The notes: generated by a model from the letters alone, not told the origin. 64,000 bases of DNA from JAIPEI01 sp964443135 (GCA_964443135.1 CAYUBQ010000004.1:1-64000); one strand, 5' to 3'; shown: positions 8,119 through 19,499, numbered from the stretch's first letter. Numbers and translations: made by a program.

Positions 8119-9900
8119 TCATCTCCACAGGGTCTGACGGGCCATCACGGGTGTCCCGGCCGGGTCGGGGGACGATGGGGTGCCTCCAGCCAGGGTTGAG
8201 GCGGGATCGACGCTCCTCACGGCCCGAACCCAGTTCCGCTCTTCCACCGGCGCCTCCACGGCATAGCCCAGGTGGTAGTTGACCTTCCAGGCCCTCGCCC
8301 TCCCCCGGGTGTCCCCGCTCCAGCAGGAACGCGGAGCCGCATCGAACAGATCGCTGACGTAAAGGCCGCCGTCCCCCCACGAGCGTTCCATGAGCGAGAG
8401 CAGCTCCTCCAGGGTGGGAAGACGCCAGTCGTCGTGCCCTCCCACCCCGCGGCGATTCCGATCCCGGACGCGGGCGGCGGCTTCGTCCCAGGTCATGGGT
8501 CGGTCCGATCCGGATCGCTCCCACATCAGGGCGGTGGCGTCGTCGCAGATCACCCCGGACCCGCACTCGCGCAGCCGGTTTGCGAAGCCCCCCTCCTGGT
8601 TGCAGTATCGGGCGTTGTAGATCCCGCAGGTGGAGTAGAACCCGTGCTCCTGGAACATGGCGCGCACCCGGTCCTCGTCCAGCTCGGCGGCCCTGGAGCG
8701 GAGGGGCCCGGGCGCCCGGCGGACCGGGGTGTGCATGGCCAGCAGGTCCGGCGGGACGCCCGCCGGGGCGGACTCGGGGGAAGGCCCTTCCTCGGCCGCC
8801 CGTTCGGCCTGAGGAGGGGGGGCGGTGACGGAGAGGCAGTAGAGGTTCCGCTTTTCGAAGAACGCCTGCGATGCAACGTACCCGGCGGCCGGAGCGAGAT
8901 CCAGGACGACGCGGAGCTTTCCGGCGACGTCGTCATAGTGGGTGCGGACGTCCCGCACCAGGCGTCCTCCACGGACGGAAACGGGTTGTTCCCCGGCGGG
9001 TGGGCGGGCGCCGGGGATGTCCACGACGAGCCGGGCGTTCTCGCCGTAAGGATTGACGCCCTCCAGACCGAACACCACGGGCTCGAAGAAACGATCGGCC
9101 TGGATCAGGAGTCTTTCCTTTCCCGAACCGTCGGGCGGGCGGAAGGTGATGGCCCGGATCTGGACGGGGCGGTTCGACCCGCTTCCCTCCCCCTTCCTTC
9201 TCAGGTGCAGGACAAAGCGCCTGTCCTCGGAGACGCTCCGGCCGATCCGATAAGGGGTGTTCGGATCCAGATCCAGGACGGCGCGAAAGGCTCGGTCTTC
9301 CGGATAGAACGCCGTGCGGATCCGCCTGAGGACCTGCCCGTTCAGATCCCTCCCGCCCACGGACCCTGCCACGGACGCCACGTTCTTCACGTCCACCACC
9401 AGCCGCAGGGAAGAGCCGAAGGGGTTCTCTCCCTCGAGGGGAAAGACGTCCGGCTGGAAGGGGCCGGTGGCCTGGATGGTCAGCGATTCGGCACCGTCCG
9501 GCGATCGTTCGACGGCCACGGCCTGGATGCGGAGCGGGATTCGTTCGGGCCGGGAGCCGTCCGTTTCTTCGACGGCCGGGGCGGGTTCTGCGGCGTGAGC
9601 GAAAGGGGCGGCCCCGGGGGGCGAGCTCTCCGGGCAGCCCGGACCCGGCGGGGTGAAAAGGGGTTCCGCATCCCGTTCGATGGGGAGCCGCACCGCCGCG
9701 CCGGTCCACGGATCGGGACCGGCGGAAGGGGACCTGTTCGGACCTTCTTGGAGGACGGAGGGCAGGCGTTCGTGGGGTTGAGACAGCGCGAACAGGACGG
9801 ATCCCAGGACGGCCAGGCCGGCGAGGGTCAAGAGTGCGCCCAGAAGCACGACCGGGGCGTTTCCGCGTCGCGGCCCGTTGCGGGCGGGTGGCGTCCTCAT
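8119..9900 (-). CDS. Membrane-anchored protein with two AMIN domains and a DUF1566 (Lcl C-terminal) domain
   Basis: 593-aa envelope protein of unknown function. A single N-terminal membrane helix lies at about 16-39, followed by a Pro/Glu-rich linker. Two AMIN-type domains follow: about 130-240 (SLTIQATGPFQPDVF... RLVVDVKNV) and about 255-360 (LLIQADRFFEPVVF... RLVVDIPGA). AMIN domains localise proteins to peptidoglycan or septal and envelope sites. The C-terminal ~140 residues match DUF1566 (TALMWERSG, WDEAAARV, DDWRLPTLEELLSL, CWSGD, VRAVRS). The ATG at 9900 is chosen over one 45 nt upstream because GAGGAG lies 9 nt before it. It is transcribed divergently from the oxidoreductase. Confidence 0.8.
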   Translation of the reverse strand: MRTPPARNGPRRGNAPVVLLGALLTLAGLAVLGSVLFALSQPHERLPSVLQEGPNRSPSAGPDPWTGAAVRLPIERDAEPLFTPPGPGCPESSPPGAAPFAHAAEPAPAVEETDGSRPERIPLRIQAVAVERSPDGAESLTIQATGPFQPDVFPLEGENPFGSSLRLVVDVKNVASVAGSVGGRDLNGQVLRRIRTAFYPEDRAFRAVLDLDPNTPYRIGRSVSEDRRFVLHLRRKGEGSGSNRPVQIRAITFRPPDGSGKERLLIQADRFFEPVVFGLEGVNPYGENARLVVDIPGARPPAGEQPVSVRGGRLVRDVRTHYDDVAGKLRVVLDLAPAAGYVASQAFFEKRNLYCLSVTAPPPQAERAAEEGPSPESAPAGVPPDLLAMHTPVRRAPGPLRSRAAELDEDRVRAMFQEHGFYSTCGIYNARYCNQEGGFANRLRECGSGVICDDATALMWERSGSDRPMTWDEAAARVRDRNRRGVGGHDDWRLPTLEELLSLMERSWGDGGLYVSDLFDAAPRSCWSGDTRGRARAWKVNYHLGYAVEAPVEERNWVRAVRSVDPASTLAGGTPSSPDPAGTPVMARQTLWR

Positions 9901-9950
9901 GATTCCAAGCTCCTCGCTCCCGGCCGGGGAGGGTACCGGGACCATCGAGG

Positions 9951-9979
9951 TTGGACCGGAACATAAAGTGATGTATAAT
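9951..9979 (+). promoter_or_regulatory. Sigma70-type promoter for the molybdopterin oxidoreductase
   Basis: TTGGAC (9951-9956), a 17-bp spacer and consensus TATAAT (9974-9979) in a short AT-rich island. It overlaps the divergent promoter. Confidence 0.6.
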
Positions 9980-10005
9980 TATATATGAATAATAATCAAA
10001 TGCAA
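9978..10005 (-). promoter_or_regulatory. Sigma70-type promoter for the AMIN/DUF1566 gene
   Basis: Minus-strand TTGCAT (10005-10000), a 16-bp spacer and consensus TATAAT (9983-9978). Its -10 box overlaps the -10 of the plus-strand promoter by two bases. Confidence 0.6.
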
Positions 10006-10188
10006 GCTATTTTTTTAAACGGCATATAGGTATGCTTATTCCAGTACAAGAACCGCCTTTTCGTTTCATCGGGACGACAGGGCCCGATCCGGCGGGGGTT
10101 CCATCCTCCGCGGTTCTCCGGTATGATCATCCAACCCGGGGCAAAGCGCAGGAAGCCCCGCTCCGGTCACAAAGGAGGCATGAGCGCC

Positions 10189-12285
10189 ATGGACGACTCG
10201 CTGAGCTGGTCCCGGACGCACTGCGCCCGGATGGACCACGGCGGATGCGGTCTCTGGGTCGGGGTCCGTGACAACCGGATCGTGAAGATCAAGGGGGACC
10301 CGGAAGGCTACCTGAACCGGGGGTACGTGTGCCCGAAAGGTCTCGCTTCTCCGGACCGGCTGACCCACCCGGATCGACTGACCCGGCCGCTGCGGCGAAA
10401 GGGAAAGCGGGGCGGCGGCGACTGGGAGGCCGTGGACTGGGACGAGGCCCTGGGTGAGATCGCGGACCGGCTCAAAGCCATCCGAGCGCGCGACGGGGCC
10501 GGGGCGGCGGCCTTCGGGGTGGGCATGCCCAAGGGGCTGGAGCACTTCGTCCTGATCCGGCTCGCCAACCTGTTCGGCTCCCCCAACGTGGTGGCTTCCC
10601 AGGATGTCTGCCACGCGCCGCGGGAGATCTCCGGGCTCCACACCTGCGGCTTCTACCCGGTGGCGGACTTTCACCACCCGAGCCGGCTCGTGATTCTGTG
10701 GGGGAGCAACGTCACCGCCACCAACGAGGAGGGGGCGATCTGCAGCCTGTTGCTGGAGCAGTTGAAAGACGGCACCGAGCTGATCGTGGTGGATCCCAGG
10801 CGGACGGAGCTGGCCGACACGTCGGCCCTCTGGCTGCCGGTCCGGCCCGGGACGGACCATGCGCTGGCCCTCGGTCTCCTGCAGGTGATCGTGACGGAGG
10901 CCCTGTACGACCGGGATTTCGTGGAACGGCACACCGTGGGCTTCGACGAGCTGGCCGAGCGGTTGGGGGGGTACACGCCGGAGCGCGTGGAGGCGATCAC
11001 CTGGGTACCCGCGGGCAAGATCCGGGAGGCGGCCCGCCGATATGCCGGGGCCCGGCCGGCGGCCGTCCAGTGGGGAAATCCCATCGAGCACCACCGGTCC
11101 ACGTTCGACGTCACGAGGGCGCTCCTCTGCCTCATGGCGGTCACCGGCAACCTGGACGTCCCCGGAGGAAACGTCCACGCCCGGGACCCGGAAATCACGC
11201 CCCTGGGCCGGTTCGTGCGGGCCGACCTCCTCCCGGACAAGCGCAAGACCATGCTGGGGGCCCACCACCGGACCATCCCCCGCATGATGACCGTGCCGCC
11301 CTCCTTTTTCAAGCAGGCCGTCCTGGAGGAGACCCCCTACCCGGTCCGGGGTCTGTACGTGATGTGCGGAAACCCCATGATGAGCTGGGCGGACAGCCGC
11401 CAGACCCGGGCGGCCCTCGAGAAGCTCGAGTTCCTGGCCGTGGCCGACCTGTTCATGACCCCCACGGCGGCCATGGCGGACCTGGCGCTCCCCGTGGCCA
11501 CCCAGTTCGAGTTCAACGACATCGGCCACTACGGGATCGGCCATGGGCTGATCCTGGCCCGGCCCCGGGTGGTGGATCCGCCGCCGGGCTGCTGGCCGGA
11601 CATGAAGATCCTGAACGAGCTGGGAAAACGGGTGAGCCCCGCCGAGCTCTGGCATGAGGATTACGAGGATTTCCTGGAGGACGTCCTGGCCCCCTCGGGC
11701 CTGAGCTACGCCGAGTTCGTGGAACGGGGCTGCCTGAAGGGCCCGGAGGATTTCGGGCGGTACAGGAAGGAAGGGTTCCGCACCCCCACCGGCAAGGTGG
11801 AGCTGCGGTTGAGCACGGCGGAGAAGTTCGGCCTGCCGGCCCTTCCGTCGTTCCGGAATCTGCCCGTGGCGGAGGATCCGGACTACCCGCTGGTGCTCAC
11901 CTCGTCGAAGAACCCGTACTTTCTCCACTCCTCCTACCGCTGGGTGGAGTCGCTGCGCAGGCGGTACCCGGAGCCCCAGTTGGAGATGCACCCGGAAACG
12001 GCCGGGCGCTTCGGTGTGACCGACGGCGGCGAGGTGGTGATCGAGACCGCCCACGGGTCCATCATCCACAGGGCCCGGGTGACGGAACGGGTCCACCCCG
12101 GGGTGGTGATCGGGGGACACGGCTGGTGGTTTCCGGAGGACGGCCCGGAGGGGCTGTACGGATGGGAGCGGGCCAACTTCAACATGCTGACCTCCACCGA
12201 TGCGCTGGGGAGGGAGTTCGGAACCCCGAACATCAAGGGGATCCCCTGTCGCATCCGACCCGGGGCCGTCTCCGATGAGGACTAG
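10189..12285 (+). CDS. Molybdopterin oxidoreductase, DMSO reductase family
   Basis: 698-aa cytoplasmic-type Mo/W-bisPGD catalytic subunit; no twin-arginine signal is seen. Near the N-terminus are C12, C20 and C48 with the usual 27-residue gap between the last two. The fourth ligand position of the C-x2-C-x3-C-x27-C motif is D16, next to H17. A candidate metal-ligating Cys lies in SQDVCHAPR. DPRRTE, GNPMMSWAD and the C-terminal molydopterin-binding domain (LTSSKNPYFLHSSYRW, ETAHGSI) are recognisable. The ATG at 10189 is preferred because AAAGGAGG lies 10 nt upstream; ATG 10180 is too close to it, and ATG 10123 is also possible. No electron-transfer partner is adjacent. Substrate unknown. Confidence 0.85.
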   Translation: MDDSLSWSRTHCARMDHGGCGLWVGVRDNRIVKIKGDPEGYLNRGYVCPKGLASPDRLTHPDRLTRPLRRKGKRGGGDWEAVDWDEALGEIADRLKAIRARDGAGAAAFGVGMPKGLEHFVLIRLANLFGSPNVVASQDVCHAPREISGLHTCGFYPVADFHHPSRLVILWGSNVTATNEEGAICSLLLEQLKDGTELIVVDPRRTELADTSALWLPVRPGTDHALALGLLQVIVTEALYDRDFVERHTVGFDELAERLGGYTPERVEAITWVPAGKIREAARRYAGARPAAVQWGNPIEHHRSTFDVTRALLCLMAVTGNLDVPGGNVHARDPEITPLGRFVRADLLPDKRKTMLGAHHRTIPRMMTVPPSFFKQAVLEETPYPVRGLYVMCGNPMMSWADSRQTRAALEKLEFLAVADLFMTPTAAMADLALPVATQFEFNDIGHYGIGHGLILARPRVVDPPPGCWPDMKILNELGKRVSPAELWHEDYEDFLEDVLAPSGLSYAEFVERGCLKGPEDFGRYRKEGFRTPTGKVELRLSTAEKFGLPALPSFRNLPVAEDPDYPLVLTSSKNPYFLHSSYRWVESLRRRYPEPQLEMHPETAGRFGVTDGGEVVIETAHGSIIHRARVTERVHPGVVIGGHGWWFPEDGPEGLYGWERANFNMLTSTDALGREFGTPNIKGIPCRIRPGAVSDED

Positions 12286-12563
12286 TCGAACAGGTCGTCG
12301 TCCGGGCCCACCGGAGCGAAGGCGGGGCTCCTCGGCCGGGTGTAGATGATGCGGTATCGGTCCTCGAACCCTTCGAAGCAGATCCGGCACTCGTCCCCGG
12401 CTTCCTCCTCTTTTTGGGACGCCGGAGGGAGCGGCTCCAGCCGGACCTCGAAGCCGGCCTCCTCGTATGCGGCCACCGCCTCGCTCAGCCGGGGCTCGCT
12501 CGCCGTGAACTGACGGGTCCATCCGTTTCGCACGAGGGGATGGTCGTTCGATGGGCCCCTCAC
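12282..12563 (-). CDS. Small conserved protein of unknown function
   Basis: 93-aa protein starting GTG at 12563, overlapping the stop of the upstream gene by 4 nt (GTGA), so translationally coupled to it. The C-terminal half has a C-x2-C pair (DECRICFEGF) and then YRIIYTRP. The body contains a TASEPRLSEAVAAYEEAGFE segment typical of small soluble alpha/beta proteins. I do not recognise a named family. An internal GTG at 12533 is an alternative start. Its stop overlaps the oxidoreductase 3' end by 4 nt in convergent orientation. Confidence 0.6.
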   Translation of the reverse strand: MRGPSNDHPLVRNGWTRQFTASEPRLSEAVAAYEEAGFEVRLEPLPPASQKEEEAGDECRICFEGFEDRYRIIYTRPRSPAFAPVGPDDDLFD

Positions 12564-13597
12564 GGCGCGTCTTCCAGAAAGACGAGGGGCCGCTCCAGAA
12601 GCTCTGCGGGTGGAAGGGAGTCGCGGTCCCCTCCCTCGAGCTCCGGCCGGCGGGGCAAAAAGACGGAGGTGAGGTTCACCCGTCCGGAGCTCAGCCCTTC
12701 GGGGCAGAAGTCGGCCAGCTCGGCGGCCCGTCTGGAGAGGGCCTCGGTGTCCACGGATGCCCTGCCGGGTTCGAGCAGGATGGCGCGGAGCTCCCGCACG
12801 GATTCGTCGGGAAAGTGCTCCCCCCGGATCTCCAGGATGCGATCCAGGGGATGGCTCGAGAGGTCCGGGAAGGGAAAGCGAACGGCCGGCGGAGCGCTGA
12901 CCGGCGGATGGGCCGCCTCGACCCAGAGGCCCGTCAGGAGATCCACGAAGCGGCGATCCAGGGTCACCAGCGGATCGCCGGGGTCGAGGGCCTGTCCGAA
13001 CAGGCCCAGCCAGGCCTGCACGATCGACATGGCGCCACGGCTCCCGGTCTCCGGCGCCCAGTCGAACCCCGGAAGATCTTCGAACAGGCTCCTGATCTCC
13101 TCCGGGTCGTCCGTCAAACCCTCCAGGGGAGACCGGGTTTTCTTGAGCGCATTCAGGATGCGGTCCGCTTCGGTCCGCTGCTCCTCGATCTCCCGGGCCA
13201 GATGGAGGACCATGTGCCGCCGAAAGGCGCCCTCCGCCTCTTGTCCATTCACCGGAACCCCTTGCTCGCGGATCTTCTCCCGGATCTTCCAGAGGGGGTC
13301 CTCCTCTCCGGGGCCCGCGCCCGTCTTGAGGAGATCGAGACCGCTCCGATCCAGATGGAGCCGAACCCAGTCGCGGTACTCGTCGACCGCCCGGCCGAAA
13401 GAGGGCCCCGGATCCAGCTCGGCCGGCGGGTGACGGACCTCCACGCACGCGACCGGCGGGTCCTGGGACAGGGCCTCGGCAGGCGCCATCCGCCAGGGCA
13501 GGAAGACCCTGAGTGGGCAGAACAGGGCCAGGATCTTTCCCAGCTCGGGCCGGGCCAGTCCGGCGTGGGGAAACAGAACGGCGGGGTTCGGCTGCAT
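12560..13597 (-). CDS. Conserved hypothetical protein
   Basis: 345-aa, mostly helical soluble protein with no domain I can name. It starts MQPNPAVLFPHAGLARPEL, followed by LALFCPLRVFLPWRM. A charged helical middle contains EDPLWKIREKIREQG, and SIVQAWLGLFGQALDPGDPL comes later. AGGAGA sits 5 nt before the ATG. It lies 24 nt after acetoacetyl-CoA synthetase and overlaps the small downstream gene by 4 nt, so all three may form one transcript. No transmembrane or signal segments are seen. Confidence 0.65.
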   Translation of the reverse strand: MQPNPAVLFPHAGLARPELGKILALFCPLRVFLPWRMAPAEALSQDPPVACVEVRHPPAELDPGPSFGRAVDEYRDWVRLHLDRSGLDLLKTGAGPGEEDPLWKIREKIREQGVPVNGQEAEGAFRRHMVLHLAREIEEQRTEADRILNALKKTRSPLEGLTDDPEEIRSLFEDLPGFDWAPETGSRGAMSIVQAWLGLFGQALDPGDPLVTLDRRFVDLLTGLWVEAAHPPVSAPPAVRFPFPDLSSHPLDRILEIRGEHFPDESVRELRAILLEPGRASVDTEALSRRAAELADFCPEGLSSGRVNLTSVFLPRRPELEGGDRDSLPPAELLERPLVFLEDAP

Positions 13598-13620
13598 GGG
13601 CTCTCCTGTGCTTCGCTGGA

Positions 13621-15576
<1,956 letters not shown>

Positions 15577-15959
15577 GATCTCCTCCCTTGTGATGATTCG
15601 CTCTCCTCCACCATCCGGGGTGAGCGGCATACGGGTTAGCGGCGGTCCATGACCTTCGGGAGCTCCCGCCTTCCGGGTCGAGAGCCGCCACGAACCTTCC
15701 GGCACGGAACGGATCTTCCGGGCTCTCGTTCTCATTGGATCCCTTCATATCATCAACCTTCCCGTTTTTCAAACCGATCGTTCGTCCCTCTCCGCCTGCT
15801 GTGCTCTATCGGCGTCAAGGCAGAGGACCGGCGGGCGGGACGCACAGAACCATGTGCACGTTGCACGGATACCTGTGCTCGTTTTCGCTCTCCTGCCCCG
15901 CGATCCGGCCCGAAAGCCGGGATCCCCTCGATCCCGTTCAGACGCAACCATGGCCACAA

Positions 15960-18900
15960 AGAGGCCGCGTGGAGTTGTACATCGACGGGAAGAGCTGGCG
16001 GCACCGGAGGTGCAGCAAGAGCTACGAGGGGACCCGGGTGAGCTGGGGCTACGCGGAGATGAAGGGGGAGCTTCTCGATGCAGGGAGGATCAAGAATGGC
16101 ACGCACAGGATCTACGTGCGCGCCCGGGCCCACAATGGGACCTGGTCCGAGTGGGCGGAAGGGACCTTCGAGGTGGACAACCGCCCGGAGGTGAGCGTGA
16201 CGAGCCCCGGCCTGGTGGCCGGTCTGTTCGACATCCAGGGGACGGTGGAGTTCAAGGAGCACGCCGGAGGCAGGGAAGGGCGGGTGGATCTCTACATCGA
16301 CGGGAAGGGATGGCGGCAACGGGTGTGCAGAAAGGGCTACGAGGGGAGCCAGGTGAGCTGGAGCTACGAGGAGATGAAAGGCCATCTCCTGGACGCGGGC
16401 AAGATCAAGAACGGCACCCACAAGATCTATGCCCGAGCCCAGGCCAACAACGGGACCTGGTCCGACTGGGCGGAAGGGACCTTTGACATCGATAACACGC
16501 CGGTGGTGACGATATCCAATCCGGGAACACGCATTCGACCCATCCCGGTTTTCCCTGACCCTTTACGCATACGATCCGAAAGGAAATCCGGTTTTGCGGA
16601 TTCAAAAGGGGTTTTCGGGCGACGAGTCGGTCCAGCGAGCCACGGCGTACTCCTACGATGAGCTGGGCCGCATCCTCTCCGTGGACGGGTCCAGGACCGA
16701 CGTGGAGGATGTGACCCGCTTCGCCTACTTCCCCGAGACCCCGGATCAGGGCCTCAACCGCGGCATGCTGCGAAAGATCACCGATCCCATGGGCCATGAA
16801 ACGGTCTTCGGGATGTACAACAGCCAGGGCCTCCCGGAAAGGGTGGAGGACCCGAGCGGTGTGGTCACCACGCACTCCTATGACCTTCGGGGAAGGCTCG
16901 TCTCCTCCGTGACCAACGGAAAGGAGACCCGCCGGCAGTACGACAAGGCGGGGAACCTCACAGCCCTGATCCTGCCGGGCGGCAAAACCCTCTATTACGG
17001 CTACGGCGAGGCCGGAAAGCTCGAGGCGATCGAAGACGGACGGGGAAACCAGATCCGCTTGGCCTATGACACCGAAGGCAACCGGATCCAAGAGAAGGTC
17101 TACGATCCGGAGGGAGTCCTCCGAAAGAACCTGGCTTTTGCCTACGATGCACACAACCGCCTGAAGAGCATCGCGTACCCGGGAGACGCCGTGGAGACTC
17201 TGGCCTACGACGATGCCGGCAACGTGGCAACCCGGCTGGACGAAAACGACCGGGCCACGGAATACACCTATGACCTCCACCGTCGGCTGACGGCCATCCT
17301 TCAGCCCGGCGGGGTGGAGACCCGATACGCCTACGATTCCCACGACAATCTGATCCGGGTCACGGATGCCCGGGGAAACAGTACCACCTACACCCATGAC
17401 GATCTGGGAAGGGTCGTCGAGACGGAATCCCTCGATACGGGGAAGGTCGAGCTCGAGATGGACGAGGCCGGCATCCTCATCGCCAGGACCGATGCCGGAG
17501 GCGTTCGAACGGAATACGCGTACGATGCTGCAGGCCGCCTCCTCCACGTGGCCCATCCCGATGCATCGGACGACCTTCGCTTCACCTATGACGAAGGAGA
17601 CCACGGAAAGGGCCGTCTCACCTCCCTGACGGATGCTGCGGGCCGGACAGACTACGGCTACGATGCCTTCGGGAGGGTGGTGGTGGAGACCCGAACCATG
17701 GAGGGCGTCGCCTACACCACCCGTTACAGCTACGACGATAACGGGGATCTCCGCTCCATGGACTATCCGAGCGGTCTCGAGGTGACCTACGAACGGGATC
17801 CCGACGGACGAGTTTTCCAGGTCCTGGCCGATGATGAGATCCTCTGCACCATCGACGCCTATCTCCCCTTCGGACCTTCAACCGAAACCGTGCTGGGAGA
17901 GACGGGGTCCACCCGAACGCGGGAGTTCGACCCCCGGTACCATCTGAACCGGATCTCGGTGACGGACCTCATGGATTACCGCTACACGCGGGATGGGGTT
18001 GGAAACATCCAGTCCATCCTGGGTGCGGCCGATCCTGTGGGGGAAGGCAGCCTGACAACCTACGAGTACGAAGGGAACCGGTTGAACGCTGTGGAAAACG
18101 GCCAGAGGCGCACCTTCATCTACGATGCCAACGGGAACACGCTCTCGGACGGGATCCGCGCCTACGAGTACAATCGGAACAATCGCCTGGCCCGGGTGAC
18201 CCAAGGAGAGGAGCTCCTCGCCGAGTACGCCTACGACGGCATGGGCCGCAGGGTCAGCAAGGTTGCCCAGGGAGCGCGACATACTATCATTACAACCTCG
18301 AGGGGAACCTGATTGCTGAGACCGGAGCCAATGGCGATCCCATCAGGGATATCCTCTACCGGGACGGAGAGCGGATCGCCATGAAGGTCTATGGTTTCCG
18401 GGCCGGGATCTACTACTTCCTGAACGACCACCTCGGTACCCCCCACAGGCTGTTGAACGGGGATGGACGAATCGTGTGGCATGCCGCATACCTTCCCTTC
18501 GGAGAAACCGTCCTCATCAAGGAAGAGATTCAGAACCCATTCCGATTCCCGGGACAGTATTTCGATGAGGAAACCGGTTTGCACTACAACTACCATCGGT
18601 ACTATGATCCGAAGATAGGGAGGTATTTAAGAGCGGATCCGATTGGTCAAGCTGAGGAAATAAATCTATTTGCTTATGCCCAGAACAACCCCACATGTTT
18701 TTCTGATCCGCTGGGATTGTGGACTTTCACATACGATGCAGGCGCACATGCTCCTACAGGTCCTTGGCCGGTTGCCGCAGGATTAACGGTGGGCTCTGAG
18801 CTGGTTGATCCTTTGAGTGCTTCAGGGAAACTTGAAGCAAGAGATATAAGACCTGAAGCCACAGTAGGTGTTTGGGGGATTTTGGTGTTAGTGCTGGTAT

Positions 18901-19117
18901 TGGCGATCTAAGTGCCACAGGTAATCAAGCAGGGGCAATTATAGGCCTTGGGTCTGGAAGATATGGTGGAGTGCAATTCGTATTAAGGAAAGAGTTTGAT
19001 TTAAGCAGAAAATGGTACGATCCTTTAAAATATTTAGATGGTATAAGTCTAGGGCTTGGTTTAGGTTTAGGGTTTCCAGTCACATTAACTGCTCCTTTAG
19101 ACCCTTGCGAGAAATAG
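15960..19117 (+). pseudogene. RHS/YD-repeat protein gene, 5'-truncated and multiply frameshifted
   Basis: A large secreted RHS-type polymorphic toxin gene in decay. Frame 3 (about 15966-16525) encodes two ~95-residue tandem repeats (GRVELYIDG...NGTWSEWAEGTFEVDN and GRVDLYIDG...NGTWSDWAEGTFDIDN). The first is cut at its start, with a likely frameshift near 15963. Around 16525 the frame shifts to frame 1, where YD repeats run (LTLYAYDPKGNPVLR to YAYDGMGRRVSKVAQG). Near 18280 it shifts to frame 3 again (YYHYNLEGNLIAETGANG ... RYLRADPIG ... DPLGLW, the RHS core end). Near 18876, at a run of five G, it shifts once more into the tip. No signal peptide or start codon survives. Confidence 0.85.
18709..19117 (+). 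other. RHS C-terminal tip (toxin candidate), AT-rich
   Basis: After the core-terminating DPLGLW motif comes a variable tip of about 130 residues. It begins TFTYDAGAHAPTGPWPVAAG and, across a one-base shift near 18876, continues DFGVSAGIGDLSATGNQAGA. It ends with a Gly-rich LGLGLGLGFPVTLTAPLDPC. Base composition drops sharply from about 18600 on, as expected for a swapped-in polymorphic toxin cassette. I cannot assign it to a known toxin fold. The small gene 4 nt downstream is the likely immunity partner. Confidence 0.55.
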
Positions 19118-19121
19118 AGCC

Positions 19122-19499
19122 ATGAGTAATAGCTTTATTCTTAACATAATGCTATCATTTGTAATGATGCTTGTAGGTTTAATGTTTCTAGAAGGCATTT
19201 GGACGAAAAAAGGTAAAATTATCAAAGTCTATTTTGACATCGACAGGCTGCTTTTCCCAAATATAAAGGACAAGAGACTACTCAAAGCAGGAGATCAGTT
19301 TGCGTTTGTCATTTGTTTTTTAATGTCTATACTAACGCTTATCAACGGTTTATTGTTTTTTGTATCTGAAGGCGTGCCGAATATTAGTGCGCTATTTTTA
19401 TTTATAGCAATACTGATTTCATGGCCTATACGTATTGCTTTTATTTATTATTACAATAAAAAAGATAATGATGTTCCTAGGGTTTGGCCATTTAAATAA
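19122..19499 (+). CDS. Small membrane protein, candidate immunity protein
   Basis: 125-aa protein with three predicted membrane helices, near residues 7-28 (NIMLSFVMMLVGLMFLEGIW), 65-86 (FAFVICFLMSILTLINGLLFF) and 93-116 (ISALFLFIAILISWPIRIAF). The ends are polar and basic. The ATG follows the toxin-tip stop codon after 4 nt. Codon use is AT-rich, unlike all neighbours except the tip, which indicates joint acquisition. Position and size fit an immunity protein for the RHS tip; a membrane immunity protein would suit a membrane-active or periplasmic toxin. I do not recognise the family. Confidence 0.65.
   Translation: MSNSFILNIMLSFVMMLVGLMFLEGIWTKKGKIIKVYFDIDRLLFPNIKDKRLLKAGDQFAFVICFLMSILTLINGLLFFVSEGVPNISALFLFIAILISWPIRIAFIYYYNKKDNDVPRVWPFK

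Noticed and set aside
10600..10650. Selenocysteine in the oxidoreductase, prompted by selA
   Set aside because: The presumed metal-ligand position in SQDVCHAPR is an ordinary Cys codon and the frame has no internal TGA.
10066..12522. An 800-codon minus-strand frame opposite the molybdopterin oxidoreductase
   Set aside because: No start context, no domain, Gly/Arg/Pro/His-rich shadow of a clear gene.
16500..18900. Programmed frameshifting or recoding in the RHS gene
   Set aside because: The frame changes are several, lack slippery heptamers with downstream structures, and the gene has also lost its 5' end, so decay or sequencing error is simpler.
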